The notes below the pieces were generated by a model. The model saw only the letters and a program-made list of their open reading frames with translations. It did no database searches and was not told the origin of the DNA. Position numbers and translations under genes: made by a program. Shown piece by piece: positions 36,180-44,724 of a stretch of DNA of 64,000 bases. The stretch's first letter is position 1; every line of letters starts with the position of its first letter. The stretch is from assembly GCF_001269345.1 (NCBI RefSeq), contig NZ_CXOP01000002.1, forward strand, positions 434,853 to 498,852. The letters are read 5' to 3'. The DNA is from Limnohabitans sp. 2KL-27. Its GTDB lineage: Bacteria; Pseudomonadota; Gammaproteobacteria; Burkholderiales; Burkholderiaceae_C.

Positions 36180-36860
36180 TCACACGAGGTGCCCGGTTTT
36201 CACCAAAATCAAGCAGCCTTCGTGGCTGAAAGGTTGGTGCTGGCTCATGTGCGGGCTGCGCAACCAGCTGCCCTCGGGGTAGTCGCCATGCTCGTCCGAG
36301 AACACGCCTTCGACCACCAAGATCTCTTCGCCGCCCCAATGCCGGTGCGGGTTGAAAAACGTCTGCGGGGCCCAGCGCACCAGCGCGGTGTTTTGGGTCT
36401 CGAAGGTGTTCAGTGGCAAGACCTTCAGGCCCTCGACCATGCCTTGCCGCCATGCACTGCGGCGTGTGTCGATGACCACACGCTCGTCGTCGCGGGCATC
36501 CAGGTGGCGCAGCTTCACAAACAGCGTGCAGCCCTCGGGGGAGGATGGCGCGTGCTCGCTGCCTACCGGGTTCTTGATGTAAGTGCCGGGGCCGTACACG
36601 CCGTGTTCGTCGTGCAGCGTGCCGTCCAGCACCAAAATTTCTTCACCTCCGCCATGGGTGTGGCTGGCAAAGGCCGAACCTGGCGCGTAGCGCACGATGG
36701 ACGTGGCGCGCGCCACTTCGCCGCCGTCGCGCTCGAGCATGCGGCGCGACACGCCTGCCGCTGGAGAAGCCACCCATTCGAGCGAGGGGCTGTGGATGAT
36801 GCAGCGCTGGGTCAGGTCGGCATTCAGCGCGATGGGGTGCGTGAGGTGTTCGGAGCTCAT
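36180..36860 (-). CDS. Double-cupin protein, ChrR-like
   Basis: A 226-residue protein with two cupin domains (about 25-115 and 130-220). Each has the metal-binding pattern: H-T-H-G-G-G-E-E-I-L-V-L-D-G and later G-S-E-H, then H-R-H-W-G-G-E-E-I-L-V-V-E-G and M-S-Q-H. This resembles the ChrR-type cupin domain (PF12973), which binds zinc in anti-sigma factors, but no anti-sigma N-terminal domain is present. It begins six bases after the selD-fusion stop, so it is very likely in the same operon. It could be a metal- or selenium-redox enzyme; the function is open. Confidence 0.83.
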   Translation of the reverse strand: MSSEHLTHPIALNADLTQRCIIHSPSLEWVASPAAGVSRRMLERDGGEVARATSIVRYAPGSAFASHTHGGGEEILVLDGTLHDEHGVYGPGTYIKNPVGSEHAPSSPEGCTLFVKLRHLDARDDERVVIDTRRSAWRQGMVEGLKVLPLNTFETQNTALVRWAPQTFFNPHRHWGGEEILVVEGVFSDEHGDYPEGSWLRSPHMSQHQPFSHEGCLILVKTGHLV

Positions 36861-36866
36861 GAGCGT

Positions 36867-39233
36867 TCAGGTTTTCAGCAGCACCGGCTCGATGGCATCG
36901 CCTTGCGCGGTGATGCGGCCGATGATGGCGGTGTGCGCGTAGCCGGCGGCCTGGAGTGCTTGCACGCAGCTGGCCGCTTGGGCCGCGGGCACGCTGGCCA
37001 GCAGGCCACCCGCGGTTTGTGGGTCGAACAGCAGGGGGTAGCGGGGGTCATGGATGAATTCATCGGCATTGCGCAGGGCGCGGCGCAGGCGCACATTGGC
37101 CGGTTGCAAGGAGCTGACGATGCCTGCTTGCACGCAGTCCACTGCACCGTCCAGCAGCGGCAGGGTGCTCAGGGTCAACTCGGCGTCCACACCGGACGGC
37201 CGGGTCATTTCCACCAGGTGACCCAGCAGGCCAAATCCGGTCAGGTCGGTGCAGGCGGTGGCCCCGTGGGTGCGCAAAATTTCTGCGCCCGATTGGTTGG
37301 ACAGCACCATCGACTGCAGCGCCGCATCGATCCAGCGGCCGCGGGCCGCATGACGGGCATGTGCGGCAAACAAGGTGCCGGTGCCGATGGGTTTGGTCAA
37401 GAGCAGCACATCGCCCGGCTGCATGCCGCCCTTGCGCATCAAGCTGTCCATTTTTTCGTCGATCAGGCCGTTGATGGCAAAGCCCAGGGCCAACTCTGCG
37501 CCTTCACCCGTGTGCCCGCCTACCAGGGCGCAGCCTGCGGCATTGAGCACCTCGATGGCCCCGCCCATCATGTGGGTCAGCAGGTCTTCGACTTTGCTTT
37601 CCAGGCCAGGCGGGACGGTGACGATGGCGGTGGCGGTTTGTGGCGTGCCCCCCATGGCAAAAATATCGCCCAGTGCGTGGTTGGCCGCCACCTTGCCAAA
37701 GAGGTAAGGGTCGTCGATGAAGGCCCGGAAAAAGTCCACCGTCTGCACCACCGCCATGCCCGGCGGCACGCGCACCACGGCGGCGTCGTCCGGCGAATGC
37801 AGGCCGATCAGCACATCGGGCCGCTCCACCGGTTTCAGCTGCCCCAAGGCACGGGACAAAATGTTGGCGCCGACTTTGGCGCCGCAGCCTCCGCAGCGCA
37901 TGGCGATGGCCGAGATGGCTTGCAGCGATTCTTCGGATGTCAAATTCAGCCGCGTGGTCGGGGCCTTGCCTTGGGCCTGGATGTCCTTGAGCAACTGGCC
38001 CATGGCCTGCAAGGCTTCGCGCACCTGGGCCCCGGGCTGGGCGGGCACGCCGGCCTCCGGCATGGCCGGCAACTCGTTGAAGCGGCGCATGAATGCCCGG
38101 TCGATGCGGTCCTTCCAGCGCCAAACCCATACCCCGGCCAAGTCCAATGAACCGCGCGAAGCCACAGCAAAGCGGTTGCCCGTCGAGATCAGGGCCAGCC
38201 AATGGCGTTGCGGCTTGTAGTTGACCAGTTTTTGGCCGCGCAAACTGCGACGCAAATTCTCGGCCAAGGGCTTGGCCATGCGCACGGCAAACACACCGGC
38301 TTTTTCCAGTGGGCGGTCCACCCATGAAGCGATGTCGCCCGCTGCGAACACCAGCGGGTCGTTCAGGCTTTGCAGCTGGGGGTTCACCAGAATGAAGCCT
38401 TGTTTGTCGAGCGCCAGACCCGTGCTTTGCAGCCAAGCGGGGCCGCCTGCTTGGGTGACCCACATGGTTTCGTCCGCGTCGAAGGTGCGGCCGTCGCGCG
38501 TGTGCAGGCAGCCGGGCGAGACTTGGACCACCTCGGCTTGGGTGTGCACCTCGACGTTGCGCTCTTGCAGGACCTTGGCAAACCGCGCCCGAACGCCTGT
38601 GTTGTGCGTAGGCAAGATCGTCTCGCCAGAGCTCAGTAAAACAAATTTCAGGTCTTCGGGGCTGCGCCCCAAAGCCTTGAGCTCGTGGCGCAAACGGTAT
38701 TGCATGGACAGTAAAAGTTCCACGCCTCCTGCGCCAGCGCCCACCACCGCGATCGTCATGCGGCCTCGGTGAGCAGGCCACTGCCGCGCTTTGTCCAACA
38801 GGGTCAGCCAACGCTGGTTGAACTGTGCAATCGGTTTGACGGGTATAGCCAGCGTTTGCGCCCCCTCCACGTGCTGCACCTGGGGGGTAGAGCCAATGTT
38901 GATGGACAGCAGATCGTAGGCCACCGGTGGCCGGTTCTTGCAAATGACGGTTCGGGTTTTGCGGTCGATGCTCACCACGGCATCGCGGTACAACCGTGCG
39001 CCGGCAAAGGCGCACAGGCGACCCAGGTCGATGTGCACCTCGTCAAAGCTGTAGTGGCCCGAAATGTAGCCCGGCAGCATGCCCGAGTAAGGCGTGTCAA
39101 TGTCGGTGCAGATCACGGTGATGCGCACGCCGGGCTCGGGCTTCATGGCGAACATGCGCAGCACGCCCACGTGGCTGTGGCCGCCGCCAACCAGCACCAG
39201 GTCGCGCATCACGGGTTGATCAGATGGTTTCAT
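36867..39233 (-). CDS. selD: NADH dehydrogenase-like flavoprotein fused to selenophosphate synthetase (SenC role)
   Basis: A 788-residue fusion. Residues 1 to about 390 are an Ndh/SQR-type FAD oxidoreductase: L-V-G-G-G-H-S-H-V, a second dinucleotide motif V-V-G-A-G-A-G-G-V-E, and A-A-G-D-I-A-S-W. Residues about 440-788 are SelD, which makes selenophosphate from selenide and ATP. The catalytic pair is Cys450/Lys453 in C-G-G-C-G-A-K, and the ATP/Mg motifs N-H-A-L-G-D-I-F-A-M-G-G and L-V-G-G-H-T-G-E-G are present. Cysteine, not selenocysteine, is encoded. ATG 39233 overlaps the senB stop by 14 bases. In selenoneine clusters the SelD homologue (SenC) supplies selenophosphate to SenB. Whether this is also the cell's general SelD is unknown. 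Confidence 0.93.
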   Translation of the reverse strand: MKPSDQPVMRDLVLVGGGHSHVGVLRMFAMKPEPGVRITVICTDIDTPYSGMLPGYISGHYSFDEVHIDLGRLCAFAGARLYRDAVVSIDRKTRTVICKNRPPVAYDLLSINIGSTPQVQHVEGAQTLAIPVKPIAQFNQRWLTLLDKARQWPAHRGRMTIAVVGAGAGGVELLLSMQYRLRHELKALGRSPEDLKFVLLSSGETILPTHNTGVRARFAKVLQERNVEVHTQAEVVQVSPGCLHTRDGRTFDADETMWVTQAGGPAWLQSTGLALDKQGFILVNPQLQSLNDPLVFAAGDIASWVDRPLEKAGVFAVRMAKPLAENLRRSLRGQKLVNYKPQRHWLALISTGNRFAVASRGSLDLAGVWVWRWKDRIDRAFMRRFNELPAMPEAGVPAQPGAQVREALQAMGQLLKDIQAQGKAPTTRLNLTSEESLQAISAIAMRCGGCGAKVGANILSRALGQLKPVERPDVLIGLHSPDDAAVVRVPPGMAVVQTVDFFRAFIDDPYLFGKVAANHALGDIFAMGGTPQTATAIVTVPPGLESKVEDLLTHMMGGAIEVLNAAGCALVGGHTGEGAELALGFAINGLIDEKMDSLMRKGGMQPGDVLLLTKPIGTGTLFAAHARHAARGRWIDAALQSMVLSNQSGAEILRTHGATACTDLTGFGLLGHLVEMTRPSGVDAELTLSTLPLLDGAVDCVQAGIVSSLQPANVRLRRALRNADEFIHDPRYPLLFDPQTAGGLLASVPAAQAASCVQALQAAGYAHTAIIGRITAQGDAIEPVLLKT

Positions 39234-40206
39234 CAAGGGTCCAGAGGTCTTGCACCCAGCGGTGCAAAGCGGCACGTTCGGCCTGAGGTTCAAACAAGGG
39301 TGCACGCAAGGCGCACTGATGCCTCAAGTGTGCCACCAGGCTGTGGCCATCTTGCGGCGTCCTGCAAGCCTGTAAAAAATGGGCCAGCGCCTGCGCATCA
39401 CCTGGCTCGAAAAAGCCTGCGTAATCTTCGCCCAAAAGCCCCACATTGCCGTCGATGCGCGAGGCCAGCACGGGCGTGCCGCTGCAAAGGGCCTCCATGA
39501 GCACATGCGCGCCGCCCTCCATGCGGCTGCAGTGCACCAGCAGGTGCGCGCGTTGGATGCGTTGCAGGGTTTGGGCATGGGGCAAAGCCCCCAGCCAGCG
39601 GTAATGCGGACACTGCGCTTGCGTGGCCTCTGCGGCCTGGCCCAACGCCGGGTCGAGCGCTGCGCCAATGTGGTCAATGAGCACGCCTGCGTCTGGGGGC
39701 AAGAGGCGCGCGGCAGCCATCAGGGTCAGCGGGTCTTTTTCTTCTCGCAAATGGCCCACCATGACCACGCGCAAGTGGCGAGTGGTTTTGGGCAGGGTCT
39801 GGCGCGTGCCGGTCGACTGAAAGATCACACGGGCCTTGGCTTGGTGGGCGCTGGGCAGGCTTCGGACGCCCAGACCTTGCAAGACCACCAACGAATGCGC
39901 CAGCGCCAGCGAGCGCTGCGCTTGCGGGTCGTGTGCGATGTCTCGGTAAAGGTCGGTGCCGGTCAGCACCAGGCCTAAGCCCCGCTGGCCATGCCGGGCG
40001 TGCCAAGCCTGCACCGCGTCGGCCGAGCGGCGGGCATGCAGGGCCAGCATGACATGGTCATCGCCAGCTTGCGCGTCCGGCCACTGGCGCACGATGCGGG
40101 CAGAATGTGCCGACAACAGCTGTTGCCAGCGGCGCGCGGTTTGCCAATTGCCGTTGTTGGCGTCGGCCAAGGCAGGACTGACAATCACCACTCGAAGTTT
40201 TTGCAT
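39220..40206 (-). CDS. senB: Selenosugar synthase SenB (glycosyltransferase-fold)
   Basis: A 328-residue GT-B-type protein: N-terminal V-V-I-V-S-P-A-L-A-D-A-N-N-G-N-W-Q-T-A-R-R-W, the L-T-G-T-D-L-Y-R-D-I segment, V-V-M-V-G-H-L-R-E-E-K-D-P and the late R-M-E-G-G-A-H-V-L-M-E-A-L-C-S-G-T-P-V-L-A-S-R nucleotide-sugar site. These match the TIGR04348/SenB family, which joins selenophosphate with UDP-GlcNAc to make a selenosugar. Assignment rests on motifs plus its place between a SelD homologue and senA. The start is ATG 40206, giving M-Q-K-L-R-V; an ATG at 40221 would overlap senA. Confidence 0.9.
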   Translation of the reverse strand: MQKLRVVIVSPALADANNGNWQTARRWQQLLSAHSARIVRQWPDAQAGDDHVMLALHARRSADAVQAWHARHGQRGLGLVLTGTDLYRDIAHDPQAQRSLALAHSLVVLQGLGVRSLPSAHQAKARVIFQSTGTRQTLPKTTRHLRVVMVGHLREEKDPLTLMAAARLLPPDAGVLIDHIGAALDPALGQAAEATQAQCPHYRWLGALPHAQTLQRIQRAHLLVHCSRMEGGAHVLMEALCSGTPVLASRIDGNVGLLGEDYAGFFEPGDAQALAHFLQACRTPQDGHSLVAHLRHQCALRAPLFEPQAERAALHRWVQDLWTLDETI

Positions 40207-40219
40207 GGGCGGGTTATAC

Positions 40220-41494
40220 ATGAATGGCAGTAACACGGCGGTGGCAGGGCAGACCACTGCAAGCGCATGCGCAGGCGGGCTCTATGACGGGTCTTTCTCG
40301 GGCTGCCTGGGGCTGGTGCACAGCGCCGTGCGCACGGCCAGTGCGGCGGATTTGGCCCTGGCCTTGCAACGCACCCGCAAGCGCACGCTGGGCCTGATGC
40401 AGGCCTGGCAAAACGCCATGCCCGATCTGTCGGTGCCGCCCTTGCCGGGCATGAACCCGCCTCTGTGGGAGTGGGGGCACATCGCTTGGTTTCAGGAGTG
40501 GTGGACGGTGCGCAACCGCCAGCGCCACATGGGCAGCCGCAGTGCCAGCGCTGGCGCGGGGTTTGACGCCTCACTGCTGAGTGATGCCGACCTGCTCTAC
40601 AACTCGAGTGAAGTCGCACACGACAGCCGCTGGGCTTTGGCTTTGCCGGGTCTGGCCGGGACGCAGGACTATTTGGCGCAGGTGCTGCAGCGCAGCCTGG
40701 ACCACCTGCAAGCGGCCCAGGCCACCAGCCCAAGTGTGGGCGATGAAGACCGGTATTTTTGGCGCTTGGTGTTGCAGCACGAGGACATGCACAACGAAGC
40801 CTCGGTCTACATGGCGCAAGACCTGGGGCTGCCTTTGCCGCCTGCCTTGTGTTGGCGTGAACCCGCATCCTGTGATGCGGGTGTCTATGAAACGCCCTTG
40901 GATCGGTCTGGGGTGATCCGGGTGCCCGCGCAGCTTTACACGCTGGGCCATGCGGGGCCAGGCTTCGCTTTCGACAACGAGCGGCGCGCCCATCCGGTCC
41001 CCGTGGCGGCTTTTGAGATGGATGCCGCAGCCGTGACCTGGGCGCGCTACTTGCCTTTTGTGCAGGCGACTGGCCACGCCTTGCCCCCTCATGTGCGCCT
41101 GGCGCAAGGGGTGTGGCAAGCGCAGCGCTTTGGCCAGTGGCATGCGTTGGACCTGCAGGCCCCAGCGGTGCATGTCAACGCGAACGATGCCCAAGCCTGG
41201 TGCGGGTGGGCCGGCAGGCGCTTGCCCACCGAGGCCGAATGGGAATGCGCGGCTCAGCAGCCCGACTTTGAATGGGGCCAAGTCTGGGAATGGACCGCCA
41301 GCGACTTTGCGCCTTATCCGGGTTTTGAAGTGCACCCCTACCGCGACTACTCAGCGCCCTGGTGGGACAAGCACCGCGTGCTGCGAGGGGCATGTGCTGC
41401 GACCTCGGCGCATGTGGTGGATGTGCGATACCGCAACTTCTTTGCGCCCGAGCGGCGTGACATCTTTGCCGGATTTCGCTCGGTGAGTATTTGA
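40220..41494 (+). CDS. senA: Selenoneine synthase SenA (EgtB-like iron enzyme)
   Basis: About 424 residues: an N-terminal DinB-like helical domain and a C-terminal formylglycine-generating-enzyme domain (V-N-A-N-D-A-Q-A-W-C-G-W-A-G-R-R-L-P-T-E-A-E-W split over short motifs; V-W-E-W-T; R-Y-R-N-F-F). Iron ligands of the EgtB fold are His87 in W-E-W-G-H and His187/His191 in H-E-D-M-H-N-E. It should form the C-Se bond between hercynine and the selenosugar. Divergence from senB and selD identifies it as SenA and not EgtB or OvoA. The start is uncertain: ATG 40220 lies 13 bases from the senB start; GTG 40328 would fit the family N-terminus and leave promoter space. Confidence 0.9.
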   Translation: MNGSNTAVAGQTTASACAGGLYDGSFSGCLGLVHSAVRTASAADLALALQRTRKRTLGLMQAWQNAMPDLSVPPLPGMNPPLWEWGHIAWFQEWWTVRNRQRHMGSRSASAGAGFDASLLSDADLLYNSSEVAHDSRWALALPGLAGTQDYLAQVLQRSLDHLQAAQATSPSVGDEDRYFWRLVLQHEDMHNEASVYMAQDLGLPLPPALCWREPASCDAGVYETPLDRSGVIRVPAQLYTLGHAGPGFAFDNERRAHPVPVAAFEMDAAAVTWARYLPFVQATGHALPPHVRLAQGVWQAQRFGQWHALDLQAPAVHVNANDAQAWCGWAGRRLPTEAEWECAAQQPDFEWGQVWEWTASDFAPYPGFEVHPYRDYSAPWWDKHRVLRGACAATSAHVVDVRYRNFFAPERRDIFAGFRSVSI

Positions 41495-41499
41495 TTATT

Positions 41500-42513
41500 T
41501 CAGTCCGAAGCCATCTGCCCCTTGCGCAGCAGTTCGTCGATCAGCATGTGGGTTTTCAGCGCATCCTCACCGGTGACCCGCGGCGCTCGCTTGTGGGCGA
41601 TCGCATTGATGAAATCTGTGATCAGATCACGGTGCGGCTCGTGTGAAAAATCCATCATGTTGGCGCCACTGCCGGTGCCCTCTTCACTGCGCACGGTCAA
41701 GGACTCACCCTGGAGAAAGTTCACCTGCAGATCAGCCCCTGTGAGACGAGCACTGCCCAGCGTGCCAATGATTTCGATGGTTTCCGGGAATCCGGGGACC
41801 ATGGCGGTGGTGGCCATGAGGTCGCCGGGTGCACCATTGCCCAAAACCAACAACGCACTGACATGGTCTTCGGTTTCCATCTGGTGCAAACGGGTTTGCC
41901 GCACCACCGAGGCCGTGACCGACTTCACCCCAACCAGCGCCTGAAACAGGTTCAGGGTATGGATGGCCTGGGTCAGCAGCACACCACCACCATCCCGTGC
42001 CAAGGTGCCTCTGCCCAGTTCGTTGTAATAGGCTTGCGATCGCCACCAAGGCACGCGCACCGATGCAGCCTGGATTTCACCCAGGCGCCCTGTATCCAGC
42101 ACATCCTGCAAAACCAACGATGCTTCACGGAACCGGTGCTGCAAGACCACACCCAAATGCAGACCGCTTTGCCGGGCCAGGGCCACCAGCTGCTGTGACC
42201 GCTCAAGATTCAACTCGAGCGGTTTTTCGAGCAAGACATGTTTGTCCGCAGCAAAGCAACGCTGGCAAATGTCCAGGTGGGTGGACGGTGGCGTGGCCAC
42301 AATGACCGCTTGGACCTGGGGGTCGCTCAGGACCACGTCCAACTCGCTGACCAAGCGCACAGGGCCGGTGTAAGGCCGAACGCGATCAGGGTGAGGGTGG
42401 CGCGTGACGGCATAACGCAGGTCAATGCGCTCGCTCAGGTCTTGTAGGCTGCGCAGATGCGGTTGGGTGGCCGCACCCAAGCCCACCAGGGCCATGCCCA
42501 GGCGGGGCGTCAT
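41500..42513 (-). CDS. Gfo/Idh/MocA family oxidoreductase
   Basis: NAD(P)-dependent dehydrogenase of 337 residues. The N-terminal Rossmann fold has A-L-V-G-L-G-A-A-T-Q-P-H, the family motif E-K-P-L-E-L-N at about 95-101, and the C-terminal half has G-G-G-V-L-L-T-Q-A-I-H with the probable catalytic His. These enzymes oxidise sugars, inositols or related polyols. ATG 42513 overlaps the upstream dehydrogenase stop by four bases. It is convergent with senA, five bases apart, but belongs to the adjacent catabolic set. Substrate unknown. Confidence 0.9.
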   Translation of the reverse strand: MTPRLGMALVGLGAATQPHLRSLQDLSERIDLRYAVTRHPHPDRVRPYTGPVRLVSELDVVLSDPQVQAVIVATPPSTHLDICQRCFAADKHVLLEKPLELNLERSQQLVALARQSGLHLGVVLQHRFREASLVLQDVLDTGRLGEIQAASVRVPWWRSQAYYNELGRGTLARDGGGVLLTQAIHTLNLFQALVGVKSVTASVVRQTRLHQMETEDHVSALLVLGNGAPGDLMATTAMVPGFPETIEIIGTLGSARLTGADLQVNFLQGESLTVRSEEGTGSGANMMDFSHEPHRDLITDFINAIAHKRAPRVTGEDALKTHMLIDELLRKGQMASD

Positions 42514-43409
42514 CCGCGACCTTGCTCGATTTTGACCTGGTTGATTTGCGCTTGCGCCTTGACCAGAGAGGGCACCAATTCCTGGCCGTAACCCATAGCG
42601 CAGGCGGTCACCAGGCTCTGGTGCACGCTGGTGCCTACCAGAGAGGGCGCTTTCACGCTTTCGGTCAGGTGCACGTAGTAGCGCAGGTCTTTCGAGGCGT
42701 TGTTCAACTCGAACTTCAGACCGGTGTAATCGCCCTCTAGCGTTTTGGCCATGGCCTGAAACAAGCCCGAATTGACGGCACCGGCCGACACCACGCGCAC
42801 CAGTTGCCCCACATCGATGCCCGCTTTGGCGCCGACGGCAAATGCTTCTGCTGCTGCTGTCGTGATGGCTTGACCCAAAAAGTTGTTGAGCAATTTGATG
42901 ACGTGTGCTGCGCCCATTTCGCCGACATGAAAGATGTTCTCGCAGTAGGCCTTGAACACCGGCTCCAGGCGTGCGAAGACCTCGGGCGATGCGCCCACCA
43001 TGGTGTTGAGCTTGCCGGCTTCGGCTTCGACCGGCGTGCGGGCCAAGGGCGCATCGACCAAGGTCATGCCCAAAGCCGCACAGCGTGCCGCCAGGCGGCG
43101 GGTGGAATCGGGTTCGCTGGTGGACGCGTCGACCACCACCAGGCCAGGACGGGCTTGACTGAACAGGCCGCTGGGCCCTTCGAGTGCAGCTTCGACCTGG
43201 GGCGAACCGGTCACGCAAATGATGACTGCATCACAGGCCGCCAGATCGGCATGGCGCTCCACCAGTTTGGCACCCGCGGTGAGCAGGTCCTGCAAAGGCT
43301 CGCGCCGTGAATGCGCCGTCAGGGAAACCTGGAAACCTTTGGCCAGCAAATTTTTGGCGATGCCGTGGCCCATCAGGCCCGAGGCGCCGATAAATCCAAT
43401 GTGTTTCAT
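42510..43409 (-). CDS. NAD(P)-dependent beta-hydroxyacid dehydrogenase (3-hydroxyisobutyrate dehydrogenase family)
   Basis: A 299-residue two-domain dehydrogenase. The nucleotide-binding loop is I-G-F-I-G-A-S-G-L-M-G-H-G-I-A, with A-S in place of the usual L-G. The substrate motif D-A-P-L-A-R-T-P (normally D-A-P-V-S-G-G) and the catalytic Lys in H-V-I-K-L-L-N-N are present. The A-R-T variation in the substrate loop suggests a substrate other than 3-hydroxyisobutyrate, such as a sulfo- or sugar-acid. ATG 43409 gives the family N-terminus. First gene of a two-gene unit divergent from the TRAP operon. Confidence 0.9.
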   Translation of the reverse strand: MKHIGFIGASGLMGHGIAKNLLAKGFQVSLTAHSRREPLQDLLTAGAKLVERHADLAACDAVIICVTGSPQVEAALEGPSGLFSQARPGLVVVDASTSEPDSTRRLAARCAALGMTLVDAPLARTPVEAEAGKLNTMVGASPEVFARLEPVFKAYCENIFHVGEMGAAHVIKLLNNFLGQAITTAAAEAFAVGAKAGIDVGQLVRVVSAGAVNSGLFQAMAKTLEGDYTGLKFELNNASKDLRYYVHLTESVKAPSLVGTSVHQSLVTACAMGYGQELVPSLVKAQAQINQVKIEQGRG

Positions 43410-43673
43410 GAACTTCTTTCGTATGATGAATGAAAAAGTACCCACGCCAAGTTCATTCCAAATGGCGCACCCGAAGGCCGCTTGGCCTGTGCACAGGTTC
43501 ATGGTCAAGTTATCACTTTCGGTCAGGCACGTGCCAGTGCACGGGGACACGTTGGAGACAGTTGTGGTGATGACTCATGGTTTTCCCCAGCACTGTCGTA
43601 GGGGCTTTGGCCTACAGTGAAAAAACAGCAACGCCAACAAGTTGTTGTTCCGATCAATACAGGAGACATAGAC
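43410..43673. promoter_or_regulatory. Divergent control region between dehydrogenase and TRAP operons
   Basis: 264 bases with no gene. It must hold both promoters. A palindrome CAACAA-G-TTGTTG (43635-43647) lies 27 bases before the dctP start and AGGAGA precedes that start. I could not assign convincing -35/-10 pairs. Confidence 0.4.
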
Positions 43674-44663
43674 ATGAAAATTCTGAAACCTTTGCTGGGC
43701 GTGGTCCTCTCTTCGGTCATGGCCTTGAGCGCGCATGCACAACAAGCAGCCATCACGCTGCACGGCGCGTCACAGTTTGGTGACGACCATGCTTTCACCA
43801 AAACCATGGTCAAGTTCGAAGAGCTGGTCAAAAAATACTATGGCAAGCCCGTGAATTTTGTTTTGCACAAAAACAGTGAACTGGGCTTGGAGAAAGATTA
43901 CTTTGCCTACATGAACCAGGGCAAGGCGGTGGACTTTGCGATTGTGTCGCCAGCCCACATGTCCACCTTCTCCAAAGCGGCGCCATTCATTGATGCGCCG
44001 TTTTTGTTCAGTGACCTGAACCACTGGAACAAGGTGCTGGACCAAGACATCCTCAAGCCGATTGCAGACGAAGTGGAGCAAAAAGCCGAAGTCAAATTGA
44101 TCGGTTACGCCGGCGGCGGTGTGCGCAACATCTTCTCGAACAAATCGGCTGGCAATTTGGCCGACTTGAAGAACCTCAAGGTGCGCGTGCAAGGTGCGCC
44201 CATCTGGAGCCGCACCTTTGGCGCGGTGGGCATGACCCCCACGGTCATCGCCTACAACGAGGTGTACAACGCGATTCAAAATGGGGTCATTCAAGCCGGT
44301 GAAAACGAAGCCGCGGGCGTGGAAGCCATGAAGTTTTTTGAAGTGGCGCCCAACATCCTGATGACACGTCACGCCATCACCATCCGCCCCCTGTGCTTCT
44401 CAGTGAAAACGCTGAAAAAACTGCCTGCAGACCTGCAAGCCGCGATTGTGAAAGCAGGCAAGGAAGCGGGGGCATTTGGCCGTCAGATCGAGTCGTCTGA
44501 AGACCAAGCCAAGCTTGACAAGTACGCCAAGGAAGGCAAGCTCAAGCAGGTGCCTTTCGCACAACGTGCCGAAATGCAAAAGCTGGTGGATCCTGTGATG
44601 GCGGCTTATGCCAAAGAGGTGGGTGCGGACGCCATTTACACCAAGATCAATGCATTGAAGTGA
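43674..44663 (+). CDS. dctP: TRAP transporter substrate-binding protein (DctP family)
   Basis: Periplasmic binding protein of 329 residues with a signal peptide ending A-H-A-Q-Q. DctP features: G-D-D-H-A-F-T-K-T-M-V-K-F-E-E-L-V at the start, K-N-S-E-L-G near 55, and the L-K-N-L-K-V-R-V-Q-G-A-P-I segment containing the carboxylate-binding Arg, followed by Y-N-E-V-Y-N-A-I-Q-N-G-V-I-Q-A-G-E-N-E. It feeds the DctQ/DctM permease encoded next. The ligand is probably an organic acid or sulfonate. A perfect palindrome follows its stop. Confidence 0.93.
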   Translation: MKILKPLLGVVLSSVMALSAHAQQAAITLHGASQFGDDHAFTKTMVKFEELVKKYYGKPVNFVLHKNSELGLEKDYFAYMNQGKAVDFAIVSPAHMSTFSKAAPFIDAPFLFSDLNHWNKVLDQDILKPIADEVEQKAEVKLIGYAGGGVRNIFSNKSAGNLADLKNLKVRVQGAPIWSRTFGAVGMTPTVIAYNEVYNAIQNGVIQAGENEAAGVEAMKFFEVAPNILMTRHAITIRPLCFSVKTLKKLPADLQAAIVKAGKEAGAFGRQIESSEDQAKLDKYAKEGKLKQVPFAQRAEMQKLVDPVMAAYAKEVGADAIYTKINALK

Positions 44664-44674
44664 TGCACATTTGG

Positions 44675-44698
44675 GGCGGTGACCCATGGGTCACCGCC
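44675..44698. repeat. Perfect 24-base palindrome between dctP and dctQ
   Basis: GGCGGTGACCCA (44675-44686) followed by its exact complement TGGGTCACCGCC (44687-44698). In RNA it forms an 11-12 bp hairpin 12 bases after the dctP stop, without a T-run. It is likely to protect the dctP mRNA or reduce read-through so that more binding protein than permease is made. Confidence 0.75.
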
Positions 44699-44724
44699 TT
44701 GTCGGCCGACCCAAGAAGTTGTTC

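Noticed and set aside
39220..40206. Ordinary cell-surface glycosyltransferase
   Set aside because: No polysaccharide genes are nearby and it overlaps the SelD fusion, the known context of SenB.
40220..41494. EgtB or OvoA (ergothioneine/ovothiol synthase) assignment
   Set aside because: The fold is the same, but the divergent senB and selD-fusion neighbours indicate SenA; OvoA would also carry a C-terminal methyltransferase, which is absent.
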